Source: a virus
Reading direction: 5' to 3' (one strand)
IMG/VR virus record: IMGVR_UViG_3300021138_000204
Location: 1 to 20,988 of that record
DNA: 20,988 nt
Part shown: one piece after another, positions 1 through 5,772 of the stretch
Layout: every line of letters starts with the position of its first letter
Position numbering within the stretch: the stretch's first letter is position 1
Made by a program: the position numbers and the translations under genes
The notes under the pieces: generated by a model
Database searches by the model: none
Told to the model about the DNA's origin: nothing
The model's input: only the letters and a program-made list of their open reading frames with translations

Positions 1-84
1 TCCGCTCTTGACGGACAGACGGCCTAAAGCCCAAAGTCCAAGGCAAACCGAAGGTCGGGGGTTCAAATCCCTCACCCGGCACCA
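1..84 (+). tRNA. tRNA, 3' part only (anticodon uncertain, possibly CTT)
   Basis: The 3' end is clear. A T-arm at about 56-72 has a 5-bp stem around the loop TTCAAAT, followed by the acceptor 3' strand ACCCGGC, discriminator A and encoded CCA. The 5' half lies outside the window. A stem TCCG/CGGA around CTCTTGA at positions 1-15 could be the anticodon arm, giving CTT (Lys, codon AAG). That would leave about 40 nt between it and the T-arm, far too long for a normal variable loop, and G37 would be unusual for a Lys tRNA. The anticodon is therefore not settled. The gene is probably part of the phage tRNA complement. Confidence 0.7.
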
Positions 85-104
85 AACTTTCACAGAAACC
101 ACAA

Positions 105-515
105 ATGAACAACATAGCAGACATGAAAAAAATCACAGACGCCATTCAAAAGGTTAAAAATGTTTGGCCATTTAACACACGTATTGATTTTGTGGATTTC
201 CTGGATCGTGCCAGCATCAACAAATCAGCCACAGGTATCTATATCATAACAGAAGGACAAGATGTTCTATATGTGGGCAAGGGACACATTGCCGCACGTC
301 ATGAAAGACATCTGCAAAAGATCCAGGGCCTAAGCAAAGTAGAGCCCCGAGGCTGGGTGTGGCTTCGCACAGTGAGGCAAAGCCGTCCTGAAAATTGGAA
401 AATGATCATGGTGTTTGTCGAAAGCCGCAGCGTGGAAAGTCTGCTGGAGGGCGCTTTGATCCACGAACTGCAACCTCTTGTCAATGATGAAATTTTTGGA
501 AAACCTGTAAAATAA
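105..515 (+). CDS. GIY-YIG nuclease domain protein
   Basis: A 136-residue stand-alone GIY-YIG domain. The motif GIYII (about residues 44-48) is followed by VLYVGKG (54-60), an Arg/His-rich helix (HERHL, 66-70) and a late LLEGALIHELQPLVND segment. That segment matches the catalytic Glu helix and Asn of the family. GIY-YIG enzymes cut DNA with a metal ion. In T4-like phages they are often free-standing homing or genome-exclusion (Seg-type) nucleases. No DNA-binding extension such as NUMOD repeats follows, so it could also be a small repair or host-targeting nuclease. The ATG at 105 has no good ribosome-binding site; ATG 123 is an alternative. It sits between a tRNA and a DGQHR-like gene. Confidence 0.75.
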   Translation: MNNIADMKKITDAIQKVKNVWPFNTRIDFVDFLDRASINKSATGIYIITEGQDVLYVGKGHIAARHERHLQKIQGLSKVEPRGWVWLRTVRQSRPENWKMIMVFVESRSVESLLEGALIHELQPLVNDEIFGKPVK

Positions 516-603
516 CTGTTGACGTATCTTGATACTCCTGTAGAGTTATAGTTGTAGGCCGCACAGTGCTGCTTACAGATCATATAGCTTATGGAGGCAT
601 TAA

Positions 604-1794
604 ATGATCGCACCAACAATTACCACAAGTCCCGCTCAACAGACTATTCGGCAAATTGTGAAAAAGGTAGTAAACCCTCACGCCGACATTGTGAACGCTC
701 AGTTTACTCACAGCAAAAGCCAGTATGTCAATCTCAAGCAACGTATTGATGCCTCACTTGCAGCCAATAGCTGGCATCTGCCCCGTTACAACTTTGCACA
801 AACTACCTGGCGCAGCACCTACCCTGGTATTAAATCCTTCAAGCAGATCCTTCTATGCAAGGCAGTGTTAGCAACACTGGATATGATTGATATCGACGTC
901 ACTCTGCAACGTGTTGTGAACTTCCCACATCTGTGTGGGATTTTGGCCAATTTCAAGCAGCTACTGGTGATGCCTATCTGTGTATATGAGGACAAAACGA
1001 ATCCAGGCCGCTATGTTTGCTGGGATGGACAGCACACCGTTTTGGTTCTTTACATTATTGCCTGTGTGATCTTGGGCCATGATCCTGCCACTGTGGAAGT
1101 GCCTATTGTGATGTATGATAGCAATCTCAAAAGTGAAATGCGGGAAAGCTTCCTGGAACTCAACGGTGATGCCAAAAAGCCTCTGGATCCAATCGATCAT
1201 TTCCACCAGTATCTTTTTGGCGTGCGCACTGATAATGCCCAAAATGACAAGTGGCTGGCTGCTGAGCGCAAGCAGGTTCATTTGGAAACCCACGGCATGT
1301 TTGCCACTCATGAAAAATTTGGAGATCAAACCCAGCCCGGTGCATTGAGCAACTTGACTGAGTTCATGGAACTTGATGAATCCTGGGTGGAAGTGGTTTG
1401 CAAATACTTTTTCCACGTGTGCAACAGCAATCGTGCTGTTGACACCAAGGAATTCTGGATGATGAGCATGTATTTTAAGCTGGCACAGAGCCAGGGTATT
1501 ATACCTACAGATACATTCATCAAAGAGGTTTGTACCAGTCTCAATGCAGCTTTTGGCGGCAACTACAATCCTGATGCTTTGTATAACCAAGCTCAAATTG
1601 CCTATGAGGAGTGGTGGAGGATCAACAAGCCCATGCCCGACGGTACTCTTTTGGGTATCAACCGTCATCGCAAGAATGACACCATCACATTCCTCACAGC
1701 TCAGATTGCCAAATATATCAAACCGGGAGTTAACGTGCCCAATACCAATGCACAATACAACCGTTGGCAGGTTGATCCTGCCTACTTGTTTTAA
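604..1794 (+). CDS. DGQHR/ParB-like domain protein
   Basis: A 396-residue protein. The clearest feature is the motif VCWDGQHT (residues 138-145), followed by a hydrophobic helix and later by ESFLELNGDAKKPLDP (181-196). This pairing of a DGQH motif with an F-x-x-x-N segment is typical of the DGQHR and ParB-like fold families, which include the DNA-modification protein DndB and assorted phage proteins. Reported activities in the wider fold include nuclease, CTPase or DNA binding, so none can be assigned here. The start is well supported: GGAGG at 593-597 lies 6 nt before the ATG. The gene ends just before a strong hairpin (1801-1826), so it is probably the last gene of its transcript. Confidence 0.55.
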   Translation: MIAPTITTSPAQQTIRQIVKKVVNPHADIVNAQFTHSKSQYVNLKQRIDASLAANSWHLPRYNFAQTTWRSTYPGIKSFKQILLCKAVLATLDMIDIDVTLQRVVNFPHLCGILANFKQLLVMPICVYEDKTNPGRYVCWDGQHTVLVLYIIACVILGHDPATVEVPIVMYDSNLKSEMRESFLELNGDAKKPLDPIDHFHQYLFGVRTDNAQNDKWLAAERKQVHLETHGMFATHEKFGDQTQPGALSNLTEFMELDESWVEVVCKYFFHVCNSNRAVDTKEFWMMSMYFKLAQSQGIIPTDTFIKEVCTSLNAAFGGNYNPDALYNQAQIAYEEWWRINKPMPDGTLLGINRHRKNDTITFLTAQIAKYIKPGVNVPNTNAQYNRWQVDPAYLF

Positions 1795-1800
1795 GTTCTG

Positions 1801-1826
1801 TAGTGGCAGGAGAAATCCTGCCACTA
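1801..1826 (+). terminator. perfect 11-bp hairpin with GAAA tetraloop
   Basis: TAGTGGCAGGA, loop GAAA, then its exact complement TCCTGCCACTA, starting 6 nt after the stop codon of the preceding gene. The GNRA tetraloop gives a very stable RNA hairpin. There is no long T run after it (only ATTGGCTTTA), so it may act as a weak terminator or as a 3'-end stabiliser against exonucleases. Confidence 0.6.
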
Positions 1827-1838
1827 TTGGCTTTATCC

Positions 1839-1867
1839 TTGACAGTTCCCTAAGCCTGTAGTAAATA
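1839..1867 (+). promoter_or_regulatory. candidate sigma70-type promoter with overlapping TAAATA box
   Basis: TTGACA at 1839-1844 is followed after 17 nt by TAAATA (1862-1867), in the A/T-rich run GTAAATATATTATATAAG. The -35 is perfect and the -10 is weak. The same run contains the TAAATA core seen upstream of several other genes here, so it could instead or also be a phage late-type promoter. It would drive the structured segment and the gene starting at 2038. Confidence 0.4.
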
Positions 1868-1901
1868 TATTATATAAGCTGTGCCAAAAAGGAGCAGCAT
1901 A

Positions 1902-1993
1902 GGTGCCCTCGGCGATGCGGAATGCCCCTAGTTACCATTTGCATTCTGTCGAAAGAGGCGCAACGTGTGAACTACGCCATTCACAGGCACCGC
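1902..1993 (+). other. structured non-coding leader segment
   Basis: The segment can fold into a multibranched form. A closing helix pairs GGTGCC (1903-1908) with GGCACC (1987-1992). Inside it GAATGC pairs with GCATTC and GTGAA with TTCAC, and GGCG with CGCC is a further option. It does not fit a tRNA cloverleaf. It lies between a candidate promoter and the next gene, so a leader RNA or regulatory element is possible. It overlaps a possible 34-codon reading frame. Confidence 0.3.
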
Positions 1994-2007
1994 CCACTGG
2001 GTTTTAG
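1903..2007 (+). CDS. possible 34-residue small protein
   Basis: A GTG codon at 1903 is preceded by AAAAAGGAG at 1886-1894, spaced 8 nt, which is a good ribosome-binding site. The frame runs 34 codons to TAG at 2005-2007. The product starts VPSAMRNAPSYH and has no recognisable motif. It is kept only because of the strong Shine-Dalgarno sequence. The same bases can form a branched RNA, so this may be non-coding. Confidence 0.25.
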   Translation: MPSAMRNAPSYHLHSVERGATCELRHSQAPPTGF

Positions 2008-2037
2008 ATACCAGGTCACCAAACATAAGGGATGATC

Positions 2038-2802
2038 ATGCGCAGGGATATGAATAAAGTTATTGTGGAGCGTCCTCGACGTCCGGGATTTGACACCCAC
2101 AGCCGGGCTCGGCCACAGGACCTGGATTTGCAAGTGAGCCACGAGGGCATGCGGGCGCCGCACGTTCGCCACTGGGGTGGCAAAGAACTCAACGAAAATT
2201 TGGCACCTCTGCTGCGTTTCCTGGGTAGTCGTGTGGGCAGGGTTTGGAACGATGTTTTTAGCGAGATATGTGAAAACATCCGCATCACCAGCACTGTGCA
2301 AAAACATGTGCGTGATCACATCGCTCACATGGTGGCCACCCGAGTGTGGATTGACGATGCAGGCAACCCCTGGAACATGGCAGGCAGTCCCCGAAAGTTG
2401 AGCCAACAGGGTTATATCAAATACTGGGTTGATCCTCGTGATGGTATCCTCAAGCTCAACACCGCCAAAAGCTACAGGCAGCGCAATCGTGAAACTCAAG
2501 CTGAGCGACTCCGAGATGCTTACTCTCGGAGTCGCAGTCTGCCTGGTGGTATCGAGCTACGCCTGTTACACGGTATTTGGTATCAAGTCTCAATAGAGAC
2601 TATTCCGGAATCCACACAACGCTCATATACCCGTGCCGATGGCACAGTGCGAACCTGGGAAACAGGTGGCAGCGCGTATGATGTGATCTTGGAAGCCCAA
2701 GTGCAGCGTAGTCGTTATAGAGGCAGCCCCAACACCTACTGTGCCAGCAAGCGACAGCTCAGTGGCGCAGAGTTGCGCCGATATGGTGTGGCTAACCAAT
2801 AA
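2038..2802 (+). CDS. conserved hypothetical protein, function unknown
   Basis: About 254 residues, rich in Arg. It has a central segment of the form VGRVWNDVFSEICENIR followed by TSTVQKHVRDHIAHMVAT. From memory this resembles a family of uncharacterised bacterial proteins with a 'SEICE...VQDHVRDHV' core. I know of no assigned function. I chose ATG 2038 because AAGGG at 2027-2031 is 6 nt upstream; ATG 2032 lies directly against that site and is less likely. A third ATG is at 2050. No signal peptide or membrane segment is visible. It stands alone between the leader segment and the convergent endolysin gene. Confidence 0.6.
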   Translation: MRRDMNKVIVERPRRPGFDTHSRARPQDLDLQVSHEGMRAPHVRHWGGKELNENLAPLLRFLGSRVGRVWNDVFSEICENIRITSTVQKHVRDHIAHMVATRVWIDDAGNPWNMAGSPRKLSQQGYIKYWVDPRDGILKLNTAKSYRQRNRETQAERLRDAYSRSRSLPGGIELRLLHGIWYQVSIETIPESTQRSYTRADGTVRTWETGGSAYDVILEAQVQRSRYRGSPNTYCASKRQLSGAELRRYGVANQ

Positions 2803-2832
2803 GTATAACTGGGATCAGCGGCAACCATTTTC

Positions 2833-2855
2833 GACCTTTACGGTCTTGTTAAAGG
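2833..2855 (+). terminator. short hairpins in the convergent intergenic gap
   Basis: Between the + gene ending at 2802 and the minus gene ending at 2882, two small alternative stems are visible: GACC/GGTC (2833-2836 with 2842-2845) and CCTTTA/TAAAGG (2835-2840 with 2850-2855). The position between convergent genes suits a bidirectional terminator, but the stems are weak. Confidence 0.25.
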
Positions 2856-2881
2856 AGAAGGTGCCGACAGGCAGCAGACGC

Positions 2882-3625
2882 TCAGGTTTTGGTTTTGATA
2901 TTCAGTGCCTGCCGGTACCAGGCATAATTGGCCGATCTATCTTCCAGACCCTGCATGCCGCGATTGATCTTGTGTGTGACGCTGCGAACATCGTTCCAAT
3001 CGCGCACCTCAGGACGAACACGATTTTTCCAAAACCACAACGCTATCCGCGCTGCCACCGCAGGCTTCGCTGCCAACTCAGGATGTTTTTCCAGTGGCAA
3101 CTTGAGCGCTGTTCCTGCTCTTCGGTAATTGTCTCTGCCTGTTAGGTGTATGAACCCACGCCCTTTGTATCTGGCGCCATCCCCGGCATTTACATTGCCC
3201 AGCTCAGCAGCTTTGGCCGGGTTGCCCTTGATGTCGTATAGATTTGTGAAATAGGCGTCGTCTCCCCGTTCAACCATGGTGTGGAACCCCATGGTTTCGT
3301 GTGCAGTTTGTGCCAGGAATGCCGCAAGTTCATCTCCGTGCATGCCAGCACGCACAGCATGCGCACGCAGGAAATTCTGTTTTACTAGGTCAGCTGTCTT
3401 GGCCGTGCCTGTTGTGACCGCAGGCACTGCCACAGGGGATTTTTTTTGATCCAGTGCAGGGGTGGCGGGCGCAGCAGGCTGGCTCACCGCAGTGGGTCTG
3501 GATAGGTCATCGGAACTCGTGGTGCCGGGATTTCCAAACATGGCGGCTGCTCCCAAGCCAGCTATGCCAGCCCACTTGGCCAGTCCTTCGTCAACTTCAT
3601 CCGGGAATAGTTCATGTAGTTTCAT
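2882..3625 (-). CDS. GH19 (chitinase-like) endolysin
   Basis: A 247-residue lysozyme-like enzyme expected to cut cell-wall peptidoglycan at lysis. The GH19 domain spans about 76-247. The first catalytic Glu is E110 in QTAHETMGF and the second is probably E119 in MVERGDDA. The substrate-groove motif YKGRGFIHLTGRDNY (153-167) is typical of phage GH19 endolysins. The N-terminus (MKLHELFPDEVDEG) is followed by a hydrophobic Ala/Gly stretch (about 16-31) and a Pro/Ala-rich linker (about 44-70). I chose ATG 3625 because MKLHEL matches leaders of other proteins here. An in-frame upstream ATG lies inside the palindrome at 3627-3640. No Shine-Dalgarno is visible, so the mRNA may be leaderless. A tiny lipoprotein at 4471 could be a lysis partner. 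Confidence 0.85.
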   Translation of the reverse strand: MKLHELFPDEVDEGLAKWAGIAGLGAAAMFGNPGTTSSDDLSRPTAVSQPAAPATPALDQKKSPVAVPAVTTGTAKTADLVKQNFLRAHAVRAGMHGDELAAFLAQTAHETMGFHTMVERGDDAYFTNLYDIKGNPAKAAELGNVNAGDGARYKGRGFIHLTGRDNYRRAGTALKLPLEKHPELAAKPAVAARIALWFWKNRVRPEVRDWNDVRSVTHKINRGMQGLEDRSANYAWYRQALNIKTKT

Positions 3626-3626
3626 G

Positions 3627-3640
3627 ATGATATTTATCAT
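3627..3640 (-). promoter_or_regulatory. palindromic TGATAAATATCA box between divergent genes
   Basis: The near-palindrome ATGATATTTATCAT reads ATGATAAATATCAT on the minus strand. The core GATAAATA resembles the T4 late promoter TATAAATA. On the minus strand it ends 1 nt before the endolysin ATG; on the + strand it is 10 nt before the ATG at 3651. The same core flanks the divergent genes at 8209-8244. It is probably a shared late promoter. Confidence 0.5.
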
Positions 3641-3650
3641 AAGTATTGGT

Positions 3651-4232
3651 ATGAAGATAAGCGAATTGGAACGCAACACCATCAAGCCACATCAAGTTGT
3701 GACCACAGGATCCCGACCACGGAGGCCACCCGAATGGCATCTGGGCTCGTGGGATGTGTTTCAGAGAGAAAGCGCCGGCACCATTTACGCTGATGTATTT
3801 GATCACAACCGCAAGATTTTGGAAAGTATATTTGTCACACAGCGATGGGCTGATGAAGAATTCTACTGGCCAGTACCAGGCATAATATCACGCACTGTGG
3901 AAGTGAACAAAGCCTATCAGGGTCAAGCCATTGCGTTGTCATTTTACCGGGAATTGATTGTGAACCATGGCACCAACATCTACACCAATTACAGCCAAAG
4001 TGTGGGAGCCAGAAAGATGTGGGCAAGATTGAATCAAGATGCTGCCATCAATGTGTATGTGCTAGATGGCACCCACAAAAAAGTGTATAAACCCACAGTG
4101 ATAAACTCAGAACTTGCCCTAGGCAACCAGGATATCTACTCGGAAGCCACTTTCAGCTTGTGTGCTGTTGCTAGAGGAAACCCAGCAGATAACCAATTGA
4201 AATCTTTGATGAAAAAACAAGGGAACACATGA
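3651..4232 (+). CDS. GNAT-like protein with MKISEL leader
   Basis: A 193-residue protein beginning MKISELERNT. The segment about 85-127 reads like the core of a GNAT acetyltransferase: VNKAYQGQAIALSFYREL as the acetyl-CoA loop and helix, then IYTNYSQSVGARKMWARL as strand and helix. Similar degenerate GNAT-like domains occur in other T4-like phages. The canonical Q/RxxGxG/A pyrophosphate loop is only partly kept (YQGQAIA), so activity is uncertain. The start at 3651 is preferred over longer in-frame extensions because those run backwards through the endolysin gene and because the leader matches other genes here. No Shine-Dalgarno is visible. It begins a tightly packed operon with 4229 and 4471, each junction overlapping as ATGA. 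Confidence 0.55.
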   Translation: MKISELERNTIKPHQVVTTGSRPRRPPEWHLGSWDVFQRESAGTIYADVFDHNRKILESIFVTQRWADEEFYWPVPGIISRTVEVNKAYQGQAIALSFYRELIVNHGTNIYTNYSQSVGARKMWARLNQDAAINVYVLDGTHKKVYKPTVINSELALGNQDIYSEATFSLCAVARGNPADNQLKSLMKKQGNT

Positions 4233-4474
4233 TGCGAAGCGGCCGTGGACCCGAAACTCTTTTGAAAGCCAGCAAAAAACCACATGTGCAGGACCTAGTG
4301 GCGCGCTGCATTGACATGACAGATGACCAGATTGATTCTTTGGAGGAAAAGCCCGATGTCAAACGCGGTCTACGCAACATTCGCCGCGAACATCAACAAG
4401 GTGCTGCGGCGGTTCGTGCAGAAGCCATTGCACAAATCATGATGATTGCACACAAATTGAGGCATATCACATGA
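4229..4474 (+). CDS. small hypothetical protein
   Basis: An 81-residue, mostly charged and helical protein (MMRSGRGPETLLKASKKP at the start) with an Ala/Arg-rich C-terminal helix. No domain is recognised. Its ATG overlaps the stop of the previous gene (ATGA), with AGGGAA a few bases upstream. Its own stop overlaps the start of the lipoprotein gene in the same way. This coupling argues that it is a real gene of the 3651-4623 operon. Confidence 0.65.
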   Translation: MMRSGRGPETLLKASKKPHVQDLVARCIDMTDDQIDSLEEKPDVKRGLRNIRREHQQGAAAVRAEAIAQIMMIAHKLRHIT

Positions 4475-4623
4475 AGTGGATGTTGATGCTGTTGGTGCTG
4501 GCAGGTTGCAGTATCAAGAGATGCGATCCCGGTGCCAACTTGGTACAACCCAAGACTGAGTACTGGATGTATCACGATGATATCCCAACTGGCATAGAGG
4601 TCAAGGCCAAATGCAGTTTTTGA
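4471..4623 (+). CDS. 50-residue lipoprotein (possible outer spanin)
   Basis: The product starts MKWMLMLLVLAGC, a short positively charged end, a hydrophobic run and a clear lipobox (LVLAGC) with cleavage expected before Cys13. The mature part is about 38 residues with two more Cys. A lipid-anchored small protein in a phage lysis neighbourhood, with the endolysin gene starting about 850 bp away, suggests an outer-membrane spanin (Rz1-like). However, it lacks the usual proline richness and no inner spanin is recognised nearby. The start overlaps the previous stop (ATGA). The gene is followed at once by the tRNA promoter. Confidence 0.6.
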   Translation: MKWMLMLLVLAGCSIKRCDPGANLVQPKTEYWMYHDDIPTGIEVKAKCSF

Positions 4624-4633
4624 CAAATAACGC

Positions 4634-4662
4634 TTGACGACTATGTGAGAATGCCTTATATT
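4634..4662 (+). promoter_or_regulatory. sigma70-type promoter of the tRNA cluster
   Basis: TTGACG (4634-4639), a 17-nt spacer, then TATATT (4657-4662). Both hexamers match the consensus at five of six positions with ideal spacing. The predicted transcript starts about 40 nt before the first tRNA (4711) and would cover tRNA-Met, tRNA-Leu and tRNA-Gln. A host-type promoter suggests expression early in infection. Confidence 0.65.
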
Positions 4663-4690
4663 GCTGATATAGACACAGTGTGGAGAGGTG

Positions 4691-4703
4691 CACTAAATAA
4701 ATT
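4691..4703 (+). promoter_or_regulatory. TAAATA box directly before tRNA-Met
   Basis: CACTAAATAAATT ends 7 nt before the tRNA. The core CTAAATA is also found in front of the DUF4337 gene, tRNA-Arg and the HNH gene, and resembles the T4 late promoter. It could give a second, late promoter for the tRNA operon. In A/T-rich spacer DNA a chance match is possible. Confidence 0.3.
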
Positions 4704-4710
4704 TCAGTTA

Positions 4711-4792
4711 GGACGTAACGCCAAGTGGGTCGGCACCGGTCTCATAAACCGACGCGAAAGCAGGGTTGGTTCGATTCCAACTGCGTCCACCA
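4711..4792 (+). tRNA. tRNA-Met (anticodon CAT), enlarged variable loop
   Basis: Acceptor GGACGTA pairs with TGCGTCC, followed by A and encoded CCA. The D-stem is GCC/GGC with GGG in the loop. The anticodon stem is CGGT/ACCG with loop CTCATAA, giving CAT at 4743-4745; the outermost pair (C-A) is mismatched. The T-arm is GTTGG-TTCGATT-CCAAC. The variable region (4753-4764) is 12 nt, longer than the usual 4-5 nt. CAT could also be a tRNA-Ile2 that needs lysidine modification; that cannot be decided here. Confidence 0.85.
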
Positions 4793-4934
4793 AGACAGGT
4801 AAGAGCAGCAATGACCCAACACCTCCTTTCACTAGTTGGGTAGTGTCAGAGGCAGCTCACAGCGCCGGCGGAGAGTGGGGCCAGGTGTTGAAGCTTATAT
4901 AGGCAGGTGCGATACACCGTAAGACCTGTAATAT
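4793..4934 (+). other. structured spacer between tRNA-Met and tRNA-Leu
   Basis: This 142-nt gap lacks a recognisable tRNA but has strong pairing: ACCCAAC with GTTGGGT (local hairpin), CAACACCT with AGGTGTTG (long range), and ACAGGT near 4795 with ACCTGT near 4924 enclosing the whole. It is co-transcribed with the tRNAs and may be a processing spacer, a decayed tRNA or a small RNA. Confidence 0.3.
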
Positions 4935-5011
4935 GCCCGGGTATCCCAATTGGCAGAGGAGACGGTCTCAAAAACCGTATGTTGTCGGTTCGAATCCGAC
5001 CCCGGGCACCA
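4935..5011 (+). tRNA. tRNA-Leu (anticodon CAA) with short variable loop
   Basis: Acceptor GCCCGGG/CCCGGGC is perfect, followed by A and encoded CCA. Anticodon stem ACGGT/ACCGT encloses CTCAAAA, so the anticodon is CAA (codon TTG). The T-arm is GTCGG-TTCGAAT-CCGAC. The D-loop keeps TTGG, and the D-stem has one mismatch. The variable loop is only 5 nt (ATGTT), whereas bacterial tRNA-Leu normally has a long variable arm. The discriminator A fits leucine, but charging identity is open. Confidence 0.85.
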
Positions 5012-5016
5012 GCTAC

Positions 5017-5092
5017 AGGGATGTGGTGTAACCCGGCAGCACAGAAGACTTTGAATCTTTTAGTTCTTGTTCAAATCAAGGCGTCCCTGCCA
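5017..5092 (+). tRNA. tRNA-Gln (anticodon TTG)
   Basis: Acceptor AGGGATG/CGTCCCT, discriminator G and encoded CCA. The D-stem is GTGT/GCAC with a GG-containing loop. Anticodon stem GAAGA/TCTTT encloses CTTTGAA, giving TTG (codon CAA). The T-arm is TCTTG-TTCAAAT-CAAGG. All arms are normal in size. It begins 5 nt after tRNA-Leu and is the last tRNA of the operon. Confidence 0.88.
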
Positions 5093-5149
5093 ATTTTACT
5101 ACGAGTCTTTCGTGGTTGCTTTATATTGCTAATATCGTAACATCTCTTC

Positions 5150-5503
5150 CTATACAAACGGATCCGTGATAACCAGAACTCCGCCACGTCGCATGAAGTT
5201 TCCACTGTGTAGGTCAAAGTTGATTACCCCATGAGCTTTGGCGTAATTTACAAGATCTTGACATAGGCCGATCCATGCTGGCGTGACCTTTCCCAATTCA
5301 TTCTGGATGGTTTTGAGGTTGGTAGAGGGATCCCAGAATGGGATCCCTCGATCTTTGAGAAGATTAATAATTATCCGGCTAAGGCGATGCCCAAGCGACC
5401 TTGTCTTTTGTTGACTGCCAATCCAGGCCAAAGTAGCTAGCTGAGCAATGTAGTGAGTCAACAAGGTATTTTCATCAACCGGCTTGAGCGTTTCCATTCT
5501 CAC
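5150..5503 (-). CDS. kinase-fold protein, C-terminal fragment
   Basis: This is the third piece of the broken kinase gene, 117 residues if translated alone from GTG 5503. It carries the catalytic loop HGVINFDLHSGNFM and the metal-binding ITDPF near its end. Without the N-lobe it could not bind ATP. The GTG overlaps the stop of the middle fragment (ATGTGA), so reinitiation is conceivable. Confidence 0.5.
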   Translation of the reverse strand: MRMETLKPVDENTLLTHYIAQLATLAWIGSQQKTRSLGHRLSRIIINLLKDRGIPFWDPSTNLKTIQNELGKVTPAWIGLCQDLVNYAKAHGVINFDLHSGNFMRRGGVLVITDPFV

Positions 5504-5691
5504 ATACGACCATCCCCCGGCAGATTTCTCACATATCGATTGAACCGAGGCAGATATGGGTTAGGTTGATGGTTTTGAACAAACTCTACAAATTGAGAAT
5601 ATCGGCTGCTATTGCGATAGAGCTTGATTACGTAGGGCCGGTTGGGATGCTGGGCCACGGCTCCCCGAGGCCGGACCCTATCACCTTCCAT
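5500..5691 (-). CDS. kinase-fold protein, N-lobe fragment
   Basis: Middle piece of the broken gene, 63 residues if started at ATG 5691. It holds the ATP-lysine strand (PYVIKLYRNS) and the following helix. The residues before GAVAQHP in this frame (MEGDRVRPR) are probably out-of-frame reading of the Gly-rich loop, so the ATG is likely not a true start. Confidence 0.35.
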   Translation of the reverse strand: MEGDRVRPRGAVAQHPNRPYVIKLYRNSSRYSQFVEFVQNHQPNPYLPRFNRYVRNLPGDGRM

Positions 5692-5772
5692 CCGTGTTTG
5701 ACCAATATGTTCCGTGGATCGTAATTAGTTTCGAGATCATGTCGAAGTACAAGTTCTTGAATTTTCATGATT

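Larger units (their letters stand above)
5150..5768 (-). pseudogene. kinase-fold protein, reading frame broken twice at G runs
   Basis: Read as one gene from ATG 5768, the protein would start MKIQELVLRHD, reach a Gly-rich loop (GWKVIGSGLG), an ATP-lysine motif (PYVIKLY), a catalytic loop (INFDLHSGNF) and a DFG-like DPF near the end. This is the order of a small protein-kinase-like fold seen in phages. The frame is broken at two places: at 5663-5666 (CTCGGGGAG on the coding strand) and at 5514-5518 (GCCGGGGGATGG). In both a -1 shift, or one extra G, restores a continuous frame, giving GSGLGGAVAQHP and LPGGWSYVRMET. The start is 4 nt after the DUF4337 stop, so the two form an operon. The breaks may be real decay, homopolymer sequencing errors or programmed frameshifts. 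Confidence 0.65.

Noticed and set aside
524-553. Promoter TTGACG...TATAGT before the DGQHR-like gene
   Set aside because: The spacing between the hexamers is 22 nt, too long for a sigma70 promoter, although GTTATAGTTG also occurs at 6708-6717.
961-1824. Long minus-strand frame opposite the DGQHR-like gene
   Set aside because: It is a shadow of the + gene: it has no ribosome-binding site and crosses the 1801-1826 hairpin, and the + frame has recognisable motifs.
3462-3650. N-terminal extension of the GNAT-like protein
   Set aside because: It runs antisense through the endolysin N-terminus; the ATG at 3651 gives the shared MKISEL leader.
2915-3886. 14-bp direct repeat GTACCAGGCATAAT (2915-2928 and 3873-3886)
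   Set aside because: A match of this length is close to chance expectation in 21 kb, and both copies are inside coding sequence with different frames.
4645-5140. Two + frames crossing the tRNA cluster
   Set aside because: They read through clearly folded tRNAs and have no ribosome-binding sites or motifs.
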